Below, piece after piece: positions 46,716 through 55,993 of a stretch of DNA of 64,000 nt. Below the pieces are notes generated by a model. It had not been told where the DNA came from. It did not search any database and saw only the letters and a list, made by a program, of their open reading frames with translations. The position numbers and the translations under genes are program-made. The stretch is from Alphaproteobacteria bacterium (GTDB lineage: Bacteria; Pseudomonadota; Alphaproteobacteria; Caulobacterales; Parvularculaceae). Each line of letters opens with the position of its first letter. Position 1 is the stretch's first letter. The stretch lies in contig WGLS01000001.1 of assembly GCA_016125455.1 (NCBI GenBank), positions 620,001 through 684,000 on the forward strand, given 5' to 3'.

Positions 46716-48554
46716 ATGGCGAAAATGCTGGTTCGGAAAATGAAGGCGGAACGCACGTTTGGGGCCCGGTCTGCGGTTGTGGGCGCGCTCGCGTTCGCGT
46801 CCCTAACCGGCGGATCGGCAATCTCCGCCACCCCGGCAGAAGTTGATGCGGAGGCGGTCGGCATGGAGGCGGATGCGGCTCTTGCGGCTCTTGTCGAGGG
46901 AAACAGCAAAAATGGGGAGGCGGCGGCGCTGGCTGGCGCATCGCTCGTGGTTATGCGTGGCGGCAAGGTTGTCTATGAAGGCGCGGCTGGCTGCGCCCGG
47001 TTCGACGCGCCGGACGAGCCTGAGAAAGGGGAACAACAGTCCTGCGCCAGACCCATGCGCGCCGACACAAAGGCCCGCGTTGCTTCCGTTTCCAAGGTTG
47101 CTGTCGCCCTTGCCGCCGCGCGCCTTGCTGACGAGGGCGTACTTAACCTCGACGCGGACCTTGCCGGCCTTGTTGACTGGCTTGCGCCGCTTGACGGCCG
47201 CGGCCTGACGTTGCGCCGCGTCCTCGCCCATGTCGCGGGCGTGCGGGACCCGGCGGCATACTGGGTCGCCGCGCCGGCCACGATGTCCGACGCCTTCCCC
47301 GATCCGGCCGCTTTGCTTGCGGAAGGCGATGGCGAAGAAACGTTCGCCTACGCCAACATCAACTACGGCATTGCCGCGGGGGCCATCGAGACAACCACCG
47401 GCGAACGTTTCGATCTCGCGGTTCGACGGCTCGCGCTGGCCCCGCTTGGGCTGGATGCCGGATTCAACTGGTCAGGCGTCAGCGGCAAGGCGCGCAGTCG
47501 CGCCGCGACAATCTATCGATGGGACGAAACGGCCGGCGTATGGTTGCCACAGATCGACGGGGGAAAGGACCTCAGGCAACGGCCGCCGCATTTTCTGGCG
47601 TCGGATGATCTCGACCGCGCCGCCTACTTGAAGGCCTATCGGCCGGCCGACAATCCGACACTTTTCTCGCCGCAAGGGGGCTTGCGCGCGTCCGCCGAAG
47701 ACATCGCCCGCCTTGTCGCCGCGACGACGGCGACGCCGGCGCTGGCGACGCCGGTCTGGCGCGCATCCTCAGACCGTTCCAATGTCGCCCCTGGCAACGA
47801 ATGGGCCAAGGCGTTCGCGGCCGGACTTGAAATAAACGAAGATGACTTCGCGGTAGCGCCGGGCCGAACCCTGATTGGCCACGCCGGCGAGGCGTATGGC
47901 CTCTACAGCGGCGCCTGGCGCGTCATCGATGCGCCGGCGTTTGATGGCCTTCTGGATGCGGACGATGATGCGCTCATCATTTCGTTCCTCGTCACCGGCG
48001 TAAAAGGCGAGCCGGCGCCAGGCGTCGGCGTCGCCTTCCACGCCCCGACCGAGGCGATGATGCGCATCGGCCTCAACGTCGCCGACCGCCTCGCCGGGCG
48101 CCCGCCGACGGCCGCGGTCGCGAACGAAGAACACCCCGAAGCAAGGCCGTTTGAACAGTTTCGCAACGCCAATCTCGACGTTGACCGGGCGCTTGCGGCG
48201 GCGCGCGCTGACGGCAAGACCGTCGCGCTCGTGCTCGGCGGCAACTGGTGCCACGATAGCCGGGGCCTGGCCGGCCGCCTCGAACAGCCTCGTTTTCAGG
48301 CGTTGCTCGATCGCGGTTTCCATCTCGTCTATGTGGACGTCGGTCGCCGGAACCGAAATCTCGACGTCGCCCGTCGCTTCGGCGTGGACGAAGTCAAAGG
48401 CACGCCTACGGTGATTTTCGTCTCACCCAATGGCGAAACGCTCAATCCCGGCGCCGTGCATGACTGGCGCAACGCCGCATCACGCACCGTCGATGAGACG
48501 TACGCCTATTTTGCGAAGCATGCGCCAAAGCTCGAGGACAGCCGCTCCCGCTGA
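46716..48554 (+). CDS. serine hydrolase fused to a thioredoxin-like domain
   Basis: 612-aa exported protein (signal segment about 15-38). The first 460 residues are a penicillin-binding-fold hydrolase with S124-V-S-K127, Y212-A-N214 and the late HAG motif at 389-391. Residues about 475-610 are a thioredoxin fold whose active site reads C512-H-D-S515, so only one Cys is present, with the cis-Pro turn (VKGTPTVIF) kept. The fusion is unusual. CAGGAAG precedes ATG 46716; later Met codons at 46725 and 46740 are possible. Probably periplasmic. Confidence 0.85.
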   Translation: MAKMLVRKMKAERTFGARSAVVGALAFASLTGGSAISATPAEVDAEAVGMEADAALAALVEGNSKNGEAAALAGASLVVMRGGKVVYEGAAGCARFDAPDEPEKGEQQSCARPMRADTKARVASVSKVAVALAAARLADEGVLNLDADLAGLVDWLAPLDGRGLTLRRVLAHVAGVRDPAAYWVAAPATMSDAFPDPAALLAEGDGEETFAYANINYGIAAGAIETTTGERFDLAVRRLALAPLGLDAGFNWSGVSGKARSRAATIYRWDETAGVWLPQIDGGKDLRQRPPHFLASDDLDRAAYLKAYRPADNPTLFSPQGGLRASAEDIARLVAATTATPALATPVWRASSDRSNVAPGNEWAKAFAAGLEINEDDFAVAPGRTLIGHAGEAYGLYSGAWRVIDAPAFDGLLDADDDALIISFLVTGVKGEPAPGVGVAFHAPTEAMMRIGLNVADRLAGRPPTAAVANEEHPEARPFEQFRNANLDVDRALAAARADGKTVALVLGGNWCHDSRGLAGRLEQPRFQALLDRGFHLVYVDVGRRNRNLDVARRFGVDEVKGTPTVIFVSPNGETLNPGAVHDWRNAASRTVDETYAYFAKHAPKLEDSRSR

Positions 48555-48575
48555 ACCTTCCGCCGGGAGCGCGCC

Positions 48576-49757
48576 TCAGCGCTTCGCTCGGGTGTCGTCG
48601 TTCCAGTAGGAAACGCAAGGGATCTTGGTCAGATCGCAACGATCGGCGTATTTGCGCGCGATCTCCGTCACTTCCGACATCAGGCCTTCTTCGAGCGTAA
48701 TCGGATCGAGACCAAGGCCGAGCAGCCGCTGGTTTTCAACGTCAAGGTCGTTCTCTGCGGCTTCCTTCCGCGGGTTCGGCACGTTTTCGATGGTCGCGCC
48801 CGTCTTGTCGGCGATCATCTTCGCGAGATCGCGCACGCGGTGGGTCTCGGTCATCTGGTTCAGGATGTGCACGCGCTCGCCATGTTGGGGCGGGTTCTCA
48901 AGCGCAAGCTGAATGCATTTCACCGTATCCTGAATATGGATGAATGCGCGCGTCTGGCCGCCGGTGCCGTGCACGGTCAGCGGATAGCCGACGGCCGCCT
49001 GCATCAGGAACCGGTTCAGGACTGTTCCGTAATCGCCGTCATAGTCGAAACGGTTGATCAACCGCTCGTCCTTGCGCGTTTCAGCGGTCTGGGTGCCCCA
49101 GACGATGCCCTGGTGCAGGTCGGTAATCTTAAGTCCGTCATTCTTGTTGTAGAAAGCAAAGAGCAGTTGGTCCTGCGTCTTCGTCATGTGGTAGATCGAT
49201 CCCGGATTCGCCGGGTACAGAATTTCCTGCGTAATCTCGCGGCCGTCGTCGGTTGCGATCTTCACAGGCAAGTAGCCTTCAGGAATTTTCATCCCCGCCG
49301 TGCCGTAGCCATAAACGCCCATCGTCCCGAGATGAACGAGGTGGCAGTCGAGCCCGCTTTCAACGATTGCAGCGAGGATGTTGCTCGTCGCATTGATGTT
49401 GTTGTCGACCGTGTACCGTTTGTGCCAGGAAGATTTCATCGAATATGGGGCCGCGCGCTGTTCGGCGAAGTGAATGATCGCCTCGGGCTTGAACTTCTCC
49501 ATGAGATAGAGAAGGCGCATGTAGTTGTGCGCGACATCGCAATTCTCGAAGCCGATGTGGCGGCCGGAAACTTCTTTCCAGGCGGCGAGGCGCGTCGACA
49601 GGGGGCGGATCGGCGTCAGCGATTCCACCTCAAGCTCGACGTCGATCTTGCGGCGGGAGAGGTTGTCGATCAGCAGAATCTCGTGGCCGAGATTGGACAG
49701 ATGCAATGTCGTCGGCCAGCCGCAAAAGCCATCGCCGCCGATCACCAGGATTTTCAT
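48576..49757 (-). CDS. sqdB: UDP-sulfoquinovose synthase
   Basis: 393-aa NAD-dependent SDR enzyme that makes UDP-sulfoquinovose from UDP-glucose and sulfite, for the sulfolipid SQDG. The N-terminus [10 protein letters not shown] has the dinucleotide-binding glycines; family-specific stretches are [31 protein letters not shown] (catalytic Tyr/Lys), [16 protein letters not shown] and [13 protein letters not shown] 49757 has GAGGAGAAG. No sqdC/sqdD/sqdX is next to it in this window. Confidence 0.93.
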   Translation of the reverse strand: MKILVIGGDGFCGWPTTLHLSNLGHEILLIDNLSRRKIDVELEVESLTPIRPLSTRLAAWKEVSGRHIGFENCDVAHNYMRLLYLMEKFKPEAIIHFAEQRAAPYSMKSSWHKRYTVDNNINATSNILAAIVESGLDCHLVHLGTMGVYGYGTAGMKIPEGYLPVKIATDDGREITQEILYPANPGSIYHMTKTQDQLLFAFYNKNDGLKITDLHQGIVWGTQTAETRKDERLINRFDYDGDYGTVLNRFLMQAAVGYPLTVHGTGGQTRAFIHIQDTVKCIQLALENPPQHGERVHILNQMTETHRVRDLAKMIADKTGATIENVPNPRKEAAENDLDVENQRLLGLGLDPITLEEGLMSEVTEIARKYADRCDLTKIPCVSYWNDDTRAKR

Positions 49758-50343
49758 CGCGTGCTTCTCCTCGGAGGCCAAGGCCGGCCGGCCTTGGCGG
49801 TTTCAAGCGCCGCAAGCGGTCGCCGCAAGGTGGTTGCTCTCCCTAAGGCGCCGAAAGTCCGTCGCCAAGGCGACTCGCCGGGAAGTGGCGCCTGACCGAA
49901 GGCAAATACGCATTGGACTTCAGCGCCGGAAATCCTTTTTGGGGCTGGAGGTTGAGTCGTCCGGCCAATGACATTGCGGCCTTTGCCCGAAACTGGCCTA
50001 GATGGGTTGGCGGGCGGCGTCGCGCAATAAGCATCATGGAGCTGGAAGATAACCCTTCGAACCGCTCCGACCGCGTCGCCCCGGTCGCCGGGCGGGTCAG
50101 CCCGCCCCATCGGAGACATGAGCGAAGCTAATCGTCGCGAGATACGGAAAATGGTGGAGGTGAAAGGCGAAGCCTTGAACCGGAACCCGCGCGATGGGTT
50201 GGCGGGCGGCGTCGCGCAAACAAAGATGGTGGAGCTGGATGAGCACCTTTCAAATCGCTCCAAAAGCATCCGACTGGATGCCGGGCGGTCAGCCCGCCCC
50301 ATCGGAGACATGAGCGAAGCGAATTGTCGCGAGATATGGAAAA
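49758..50343. other. gene-free stretch beside tRNA-Ala with a tandem duplication
   Basis: 586 bp without a convincing gene. Its right two thirds are two direct copies of a 161-bp segment (separate entries). Translated shadows on the minus strand show the same duplication as SSTIF...RRPANPS-like repeats and are artefacts. Confidence 0.6.
50001..50161 (-). repeat. direct repeat copy 1 downstream of tRNA-Ala
   Basis: Begins GATGGGTTGGCGGGCGGCGT and ends with GGAAAATGGTGGAG, a copy of the last bases of the adjacent tRNA (plus-strand view). The central CAGCCCGCCCCATCGGAGAC and TGAGCGAAGC blocks are shared with copy 2. Confidence 0.8.

Positions 50344-50353
<10 letters not shown>
50193..50353 (-). 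repeat. direct repeat copy 2, running into tRNA-Ala
   Basis: Same 161-bp unit as copy 1, displaced by exactly 192 bp, and ending in the true 3' end of the tRNA. It also contains an internal ATGGTGGAGCT resembling the tRNA end. Confidence 0.8.
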
Positions 50354-50419
<66 letters not shown>

Positions 50420-50581
50420 GAAACCGGACATGGCAGGCCGCAAGATCGACCCAGCCATTTGGGAACCGCGTTCCTAGCCGCCGTCCGAACGCCCGGCAAG
50501 CGAAAAACGCGAAGACGTCTGGACGCGCGCCCGGCGGCTGACGTCCGTAATGATGGCCGATCCGAACGCTGGTCCTGCGCT

Positions 50582-50992
50582 CTAGGTGTCGTCGTCGTTG
50601 TCGCCGCCGCTAATGATGCCCGATACGTCGTCGCTGTCATCGTCGTCATCGAGAAGCGTGTCGTCGTCTTCGTCGTCGTCCTCGATTTCTATGTTGATAT
50701 CCTCGAGTTCGTCGATGTCCTCGTCCTCGTCGAGGCCTGCCTTGCGCTTGGACTTCGCTTCGGCGGTTTCGTCATCAGCGTCTTCAAGGGATGTCTCCGC
50801 CGACGGTTTTTCCACCTTTTCCGGTTGTTCTGCGGGCGCATCGTCCGGCCGCGGCTTGCGCGGCTTCAGGAGCGGTTCCGGCGTAAAGTCGTTGCCGCAC
50901 TTCGGGCAGTGCGCGGGTTCTTTGTTGAGGTCATAGAAGCGCGCGCCGCACTCCGGACAATCGCGCTTGACGCCTAGTTCCTGCTTGCTCAC
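50582..50992 (-). CDS. TIGR02300-family zinc-ribbon protein
   Basis: 136-aa alphaproteobacterial protein. The N-terminus is a zinc ribbon, CPECGARFYDLNKEPAHCPKCG, with the FYDLNK hallmark of TIGR02300. The rest is extremely acidic (runs of Asp and Glu) and disordered. The start is GTG 50992 (VSKQELGVKRDCPECG), since the upstream open frame lacks similarity. TIGR02300 genes lie next to aroA in many alphaproteobacteria. Function unknown. Confidence 0.88.
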   Translation of the reverse strand: MSKQELGVKRDCPECGARFYDLNKEPAHCPKCGNDFTPEPLLKPRKPRPDDAPAEQPEKVEKPSAETSLEDADDETAEAKSKRKAGLDEDEDIDELEDINIEIEDDDEDDDTLLDDDDDSDDVSGIISGGDNDDDT

Positions 50993-51114
50993 GGGGGTGT
51001 TTGTCCCTTGCTTTCGGCGGGCGCCCAGCACCGCGCCACCGGCGAAAAGCCGGTCTGTTGCCACGCGCCAGCGGCGCTGTCAAAACGCTTGCTTGCACCA
51101 CAGGGACGAAGCGG

Positions 51115-52500
51115 ATGGCCGAAGGCGCGGGGCGGAGCGAAAACCGGACGTCGGAGTTTCTTGCGGGGCCCTGGCGCGCGACGCGCGGCGGCGCGCTTTC
51201 CGGCGCGACGTCAGCGCCGGGCGACAAGTCGATCTCCCACCGGGCGCTCATTTTCGGCGCGCTCGCCGATGGCGAAACCAACGTCGCCGGACTGCTTGAG
51301 GGCGACGACGTCTTGCGCACCGCGGCGGCTATGCGCGCCCTCGGCGCGGACATCGAGCGCAACAGGGACGGGGCGAAGGGGCCCGCTGCCGTTGAATGGC
51401 GCATCGCCGGTCGGCGTTGGTCGCCGCCGGACGCGGCGCTCTATTTCGGGAATTCCGGCACGGGCTGCCGCCTTGTCATGGGCGCCGTCGCGGGCGCGGG
51501 CGTGGACGCGCGCTTCGACGGCGACGGTTCGCTGCGCGCGCGTCCGATGGGTCGGATAGCCGAGCCGCTGCGCGCGATGGGCGCGATCGTCGAAATGACC
51601 GACGGCCGCCTGCCGCTGGGGGTTTCCACGCCGAACGGGCTTGCGGGCGTTGCGTATGAATTGCCTGTCGCCTCGGCGCAGGTGAAGTCTGCGGCGCTCC
51701 TTGCCGGGCTTGGCGCGGCGGGCGAGACGATCATCAATGAGCCGACGCCGTCGCGCGACCACACCGAGCGGATGCTCGCAGCGTTCGGCGTACGGATCGA
51801 TATCGAAACGACTGGCGCGGGTCGGCGCATTCGCCTCGATGGCGGCCAGAAACTGACCGCGTGCAACGTTGTCGTGCCCGGCGATCCGTCCTCGGCGGCG
51901 TTCCCGGTCGTCGCCGCCCTCATCGTGCCGGGGTCCGACGTTCTGGTGCGGAACGTGCTCGTGAATCCGCTGCGCGCCGGCGTGTTCGAGACGCTCATCG
52001 AAATGGGCGCTGACATTTCCCTCGAAAACCGGCGCGAGGCAGGCGGCGAGCCCGTTGCCGATATTCGCGCACGCCACTCCGGTCTGAAAGGCGTCGCCGT
52101 GCCGGCCCGTCGCGCGCCATCCATGATCGACGAATATCCGATCCTCGCGGTCGCAGCCGCGTTTGCCGACGGCGACACCTACATGCCGGGAATCGAGGAG
52201 CTGCGCGTCAAGGAGACTGACCGCATCGACGCGACCGAGGCGATGCTGAAGGCCGCGGGCGTCGAAACCGACGCCGGCCCGGACTGGATGCGCGTTTGCG
52301 GCAAGGGAGGAGCAGCGCCCGCCGGCGGCGGCCGGGTGGAGACGCGCCACGACCATCGCATTGCGATGTCCGCCCTCGTCCTTGGCCTTGCGACGAGAAG
52401 GCCGGTCGAGATCGACGACGCGGCGATGATCGGCACCAGTTTCCCGAACTTCGCCGAACTGATGCGCGGCCTCGGCGCCGACCTCGCGCCGTCAGGCTAG
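51115..52500 (+). CDS. aroA: 3-phosphoshikimate 1-carboxyvinyltransferase (EPSP synthase)
   Basis: Shikimate-pathway enzyme. Motifs include GDKSISHRALIFGAL, FGNSGTGCRL, RPMGRI, SAQVK, RDHTE, PSMIDEYP and KETDR. Several (GDKS, SAQVK, FGN-x-TGCRL) follow the class II pattern known from Agrobacterium CP4-type enzymes, with NPLR where class II has NPTR and Gly where CP4 has Ala100. 461 aa. ATG 51115 (MAEGAGRSEN) fits the family length. The 3' end overlaps the next convergent gene by 9 bp. Confidence 0.96.
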   Translation: MAEGAGRSENRTSEFLAGPWRATRGGALSGATSAPGDKSISHRALIFGALADGETNVAGLLEGDDVLRTAAAMRALGADIERNRDGAKGPAAVEWRIAGRRWSPPDAALYFGNSGTGCRLVMGAVAGAGVDARFDGDGSLRARPMGRIAEPLRAMGAIVEMTDGRLPLGVSTPNGLAGVAYELPVASAQVKSAALLAGLGAAGETIINEPTPSRDHTERMLAAFGVRIDIETTGAGRRIRLDGGQKLTACNVVVPGDPSSAAFPVVAALIVPGSDVLVRNVLVNPLRAGVFETLIEMGADISLENRREAGGEPVADIRARHSGLKGVAVPARRAPSMIDEYPILAVAAAFADGDTYMPGIEELRVKETDRIDATEAMLKAAGVETDAGPDWMRVCGKGGAAPAGGGRVETRHDHRIAMSALVLGLATRRPVEIDDAAMIGTSFPNFAELMRGLGADLAPSG

Positions 52501-53424
52501 ATACTTTTCGAACCAGTCGAGGGTGCGTTCCCACGCAAGCGTCGCGGCGGCCTTGTCGTATCGCGGCGTCGTGTCGTTGTGGAATCCGTGGTTCACGCCG
52601 GGATAGAAATGCGCCTCATAGGCCTTGCCCGCCGCCTTCAAAGCCGCCTCATAGGCGGGCCAGCCGGCATTGATGCGCTCATCATTCTCCGCATAGTGAA
52701 TAAGCAGCGCGGCGCCGATGCCCGGAACGTCTTCGGCGGCCGCTTGCCGGCCATAGAACGGCACGGAGCACGCCATCTCGGGAAATGCGACGGCCAGCGC
52801 GTTGCAAACGCCGCCGCCATAGCAGAACCCGACCGCGCCGATCTTCGCCGTCGTCTCGTCCATGTCGCTGAGATGCTCGAAACCCGCGAAGAAGTCGTTC
52901 ATCAGTTTTTCGCCGTCCATCGAACGCTGCATCTCGCGGCCTTCGTCGTCAGTGCCCGGATAGCCGCCAAGCGGCGACAGCCCGTCCGGCGCGAGCGCAA
53001 CGTAGCCCGCCTTGGCCACCCGGCGCGCAACATCCTCGATATAGGGGTTGAGGCCGCGGTTCTCGTGCACGACGAGAACGCCGCCGCGCGGTCTCCCCAA
53101 CGCTGACGGCATGGCAAGCAGGCCTTCGATCTCGCCATGGCCCTCGGGCGAGGCGTATTTGATCCGCTTGGTGACGATCGCCGGGTCGTCCGGCGACACT
53201 TCGTTCGCGAGGGCGTAGTTCGGCTGCAGCGCCGCAAGCACGCCTGCCGCCGCGCCCGCCCCGACGAGGAGCGTCGCCCGGTCGAGAAACTCCCGCTTCG
53301 TCAGGCGTCCATGAACATAGCCGTCATAGATTTCGAGCAGCGCCGGCGAGAAATCCTTCGCGGTCTTGCGGCGCGCGCCCTGCGAAGCGGCGGCGCTCGG
53401 CGTGGTGGCGTCATTAAGTGTCAT
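52492..53424 (-). CDS. dienelactone hydrolase-family protein
   Basis: 310-aa alpha/beta hydrolase. The catalytic triad is C201 (GFCYGGG), D248 (ENDERIN) and H279 (NHGFHND), with E121 in HENRG, as in dienelactone hydrolase. An N-terminal extension of about 75 residues contains a hydrophobic stretch (ATLLVGAGAAAGVLAAL), like a twin-arginine-less leader used by the 'dienelactone hydrolase, secreted' group. Substrate unknown. First of three minus-strand genes placed between aroA and cmk. Confidence 0.88.
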   Translation of the reverse strand: MTLNDATTPSAAASQGARRKTAKDFSPALLEIYDGYVHGRLTKREFLDRATLLVGAGAAAGVLAALQPNYALANEVSPDDPAIVTKRIKYASPEGHGEIEGLLAMPSALGRPRGGVLVVHENRGLNPYIEDVARRVAKAGYVALAPDGLSPLGGYPGTDDEGREMQRSMDGEKLMNDFFAGFEHLSDMDETTAKIGAVGFCYGGGVCNALAVAFPEMACSVPFYGRQAAAEDVPGIGAALLIHYAENDERINAGWPAYEAALKAAGKAYEAHFYPGVNHGFHNDTTPRYDKAAATLAWERTLDWFEKYLA

Positions 53425-53492
53425 CGGCGGCGGCTCCTTCGTTGCGTCGCCTAATCGATCACAAACCCGCGGGCCGCGCCAGCGCGCACGGC

Positions 53493-55055
53493 CTATTTCC
53501 CGACGGCGCCAGTGATGAAGTCGCGGAGGTCCTTTGCGTACCGGTCGAGCGATCCGGGGTGCACGTACATCATGTGCCCGGCCTCGTAGTATTCGACCTT
53601 CACCCGGGCGCGTTCCTCAGCGGTCAGGTTCATGTGGTCGACGAAATAGTCCGTCGCGCCAAAGGGCGTCGCCATGTCGTAATAGCCCTGCTGGATAAGC
53701 ACTTTCATCGACGGGTTCTGCTTGATCGCGTGCTCGAAATCGATCGCGGCATTCGGCGATGGCACCTTGAAGCTCGACCCCGGCAGGGCGTGGCCCCAGT
53801 CCCATTTGCGGAACAGGCCGCCTGAGATGACATACTTCTTGTCGGCGCCGAACTTCAGCGTGTTCGTCATGTAGTCGAGAAACGCCGCCGTATAGGCCGC
53901 GCGCACCGTCGAAAAGTACGGGTCATAGTCCATCGCCTCGGCGAGCGGCTGAACCTGCGCGCCGGTGAAGCGCGCGTCGATGCGGCCGGTGGACTTGCCG
54001 GCCCGGCGCTGGACTTCCTTGAGGAACTGGCCGTGCGAAACGCGGAGGTTGGCGAGCAGCCAGTAGTCCGCATCGACGCCAGTGTAGCTCGCCAGCTTGC
54101 GCGCGATCGCCTTCCTTTCCGCCTCCGGCAGCTTGTTCCCTTTACGGAGCGCCAGGAGATAGTCCGTCGCCGCCCATTCGTCGACCTCGGCGAGGAAAGC
54201 CTTGAGGTCCGAAGGCTTGGGGTCGAGCAGGTCGTGGTAGCGCGCCGTCGCGGCGAAGGTCGACAGGTACAGCGTATGCGGAAGGTCAATGCCGACGCCG
54301 TCCTCGCCTGAGGCGAAGTCCATGAACGGCGACACCAGAATGACGCCGTTGAGGTCCATGTTGTGCTCGGTGAGCAGCACGTAGGTCGTCGCCCCGCCGC
54401 GCATGCCGCCGTAACTCTCTCCAAGCATGAATTTCGGCGACAGCCAGCGGCCGGATTCGGTCGTGAAACGAGCGATGAATTCCGCCGCCGCCGCCGCGTC
54501 CTGATCGACGCCCCAATAGTCCTTGCTGTCTTTTTCGTCCTTCAGTTCCGTATACCCTGTGCCTACAGGGTCCATCATCACAAGGTCCGCGACGTCAAGC
54601 ACGGAGTATTCATTGTTCACGTGGGCGTAGGGCGCCGGCCCGGTGTGCTCGCCATCGGTGAGGACGACGCGTCGAGGCCCCAGAACGCCCATGTGCAGCC
54701 ACATCGACGCCGAGCCGGGGCCGCCATTGTAGGCGAAGACGATGGGGCGCGCAGCGGCGTTCTCCACGTCCGTACGGCGATAGTACGTATACCCGAAGGT
54801 CGCCTTTTCCCTGCCCTTTTCGTCGCGCATCGGCATCAGGCCGACCGTCGCCTCATAGGGGATCGCCTGCCCGGCGATCGTCACCGACCCTTCGGTGACG
54901 GACTGTTCGCGGCCCGTCTTGTCGGTCTTGGCGTCGCCTGCGTCCGCCGCCTCGGTCGGCTCATGGCCCTCCTGCGCGTGGGCGGGCGCCATGACGGGCG
55001 CTGCGAGGATGAGCGCGGCAAGAAGGGCGACGGTGCGGCGGCGGATGCGGGTCAT
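53493..55055 (-). CDS. S10-family serine carboxypeptidase
   Basis: 520-aa exported peptidase with a signal peptide (residues 1-27, AHAQ). The S10 features are YNGGPGSASMW (oxyanion), S214 in GESYGG, an Asp in YYDMATPFG and a His in AGHMMYVHP. Bacterial S10 enzymes of this type release C-terminal residues from peptides; specificity unknown. It lies 68 bp upstream of the dienelactone hydrolase gene on the same strand, probably the same transcript. Confidence 0.93.
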   Translation of the reverse strand: MTRIRRRTVALLAALILAAPVMAPAHAQEGHEPTEAADAGDAKTDKTGREQSVTEGSVTIAGQAIPYEATVGLMPMRDEKGREKATFGYTYYRRTDVENAAARPIVFAYNGGPGSASMWLHMGVLGPRRVVLTDGEHTGPAPYAHVNNEYSVLDVADLVMMDPVGTGYTELKDEKDSKDYWGVDQDAAAAAEFIARFTTESGRWLSPKFMLGESYGGMRGGATTYVLLTEHNMDLNGVILVSPFMDFASGEDGVGIDLPHTLYLSTFAATARYHDLLDPKPSDLKAFLAEVDEWAATDYLLALRKGNKLPEAERKAIARKLASYTGVDADYWLLANLRVSHGQFLKEVQRRAGKSTGRIDARFTGAQVQPLAEAMDYDPYFSTVRAAYTAAFLDYMTNTLKFGADKKYVISGGLFRKWDWGHALPGSSFKVPSPNAAIDFEHAIKQNPSMKVLIQQGYYDMATPFGATDYFVDHMNLTAEERARVKVEYYEAGHMMYVHPGSLDRYAKDLRDFITGAVGK

Positions 55056-55205
55056 GGTGGCTCCCCTGGAGGTTGCGCCGACAGCGGCGGCTTCGCGCGA
55101 CGTTCGTAGCGCGGCTTCCTGAAGGGAGCGTTGCGGCGCGGTCAGGTCAAGGGGAGGCGATTGTCGCAGGCGTTCAGCGCCAGGCGCGCCGGGCGCCCGA
55201 CGAGA

Positions 55206-55745
55206 CTAGTTCCTGCCGCCAAAGCGACGCGCCAGCCCGAAGCCGGCAAACGCGGTGAGGATCAGCAACGCCGCGCCCGGCGCCGGCACCACGGCGGCCT
55301 TCGCCTGGTTCGGGGCAACGACTTCGTAAGCGCCAATCGTCACGTCGCCGGTCTGGTCCTTGACGTCGCCGGTCGCGCCGACTGGCGCGAATGTCTCGGC
55401 GTCGAGAGTGGCGACGAGCTCGCCGGATACGGTCGAACCAACCGGCGCAGCGTCGACGAGGTTCACCGCATAGTCCGTTGTCTGGGCCGGCGTGAACACC
55501 GAAGACGGCGCCTGGCCGCCGAGCAGGAAGGAGCCGGCGTACATGTCGACGCCTTCGTCGCCTATGGAGGTCAGGTCTTCGAAGAGGATCCGGGACGTCT
55601 CGACCTCAAGCGCGCCGATCGCGGTAATGCTCGCGACCGTGTCGCTGATCCGCTCGATCTGGAACATGAGGGCCGCATGAGCGGCGCCGGGAACAGAAAG
55701 GCCGAGAAAGAGGCCGGAGACGACTGAAACACCGTTGAAACGCAT
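55206..55745 (-). CDS. exported protein with PEP-CTERM-like sorting signal
   Basis: 179-aa protein with a signal peptide (residues 1-24) and a C-terminal VVPAPGAALLILTAFAGFGLARRF, i.e. a VPxPG motif, a hydrophobic helix and an Arg-rich tail. That is the layout of PEP-CTERM substrates of exosortase. The body is beta-rich, Thr/Val/Ala-rich and without cysteines. ATG 55745 has GAGGGCG; ATG 55763 is an alternative. No exosortase is in the window. Confidence 0.78.
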   Translation of the reverse strand: MRFNGVSVVSGLFLGLSVPGAAHAALMFQIERISDTVASITAIGALEVETSRILFEDLTSIGDEGVDMYAGSFLLGGQAPSSVFTPAQTTDYAVNLVDAAPVGSTVSGELVATLDAETFAPVGATGDVKDQTGDVTIGAYEVVAPNQAKAAVVPAPGAALLILTAFAGFGLARRFGGRN

Positions 55746-55993
55746 AACGCCCTCGTACGCCAAACACCAAACCCCGACACGTCGTTAACATATGCTGCAG
55801 CGCAGCGCCACCAATGCCTGGCAAACTCCACGAAAAATTCATGCAATTCAGGCGTGCAGCCGATTGGCTATTGGCGCGCGCCGAGCGGGAAGGTTACTGC
55901 GACAAGGTGCTTTGTAGGGTGTCGCGCGAGCCGACCTTGTCAACATATGCAAACGCTCTTGGCCCTACCGGCCGGTGACGCTATGCAGCCGGC

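Noticed and set aside
48840-49895. 351-codon plus-strand frame opposite sqdB
   Set aside because: Antisense to a clear sqdB; no domain and no start signal.
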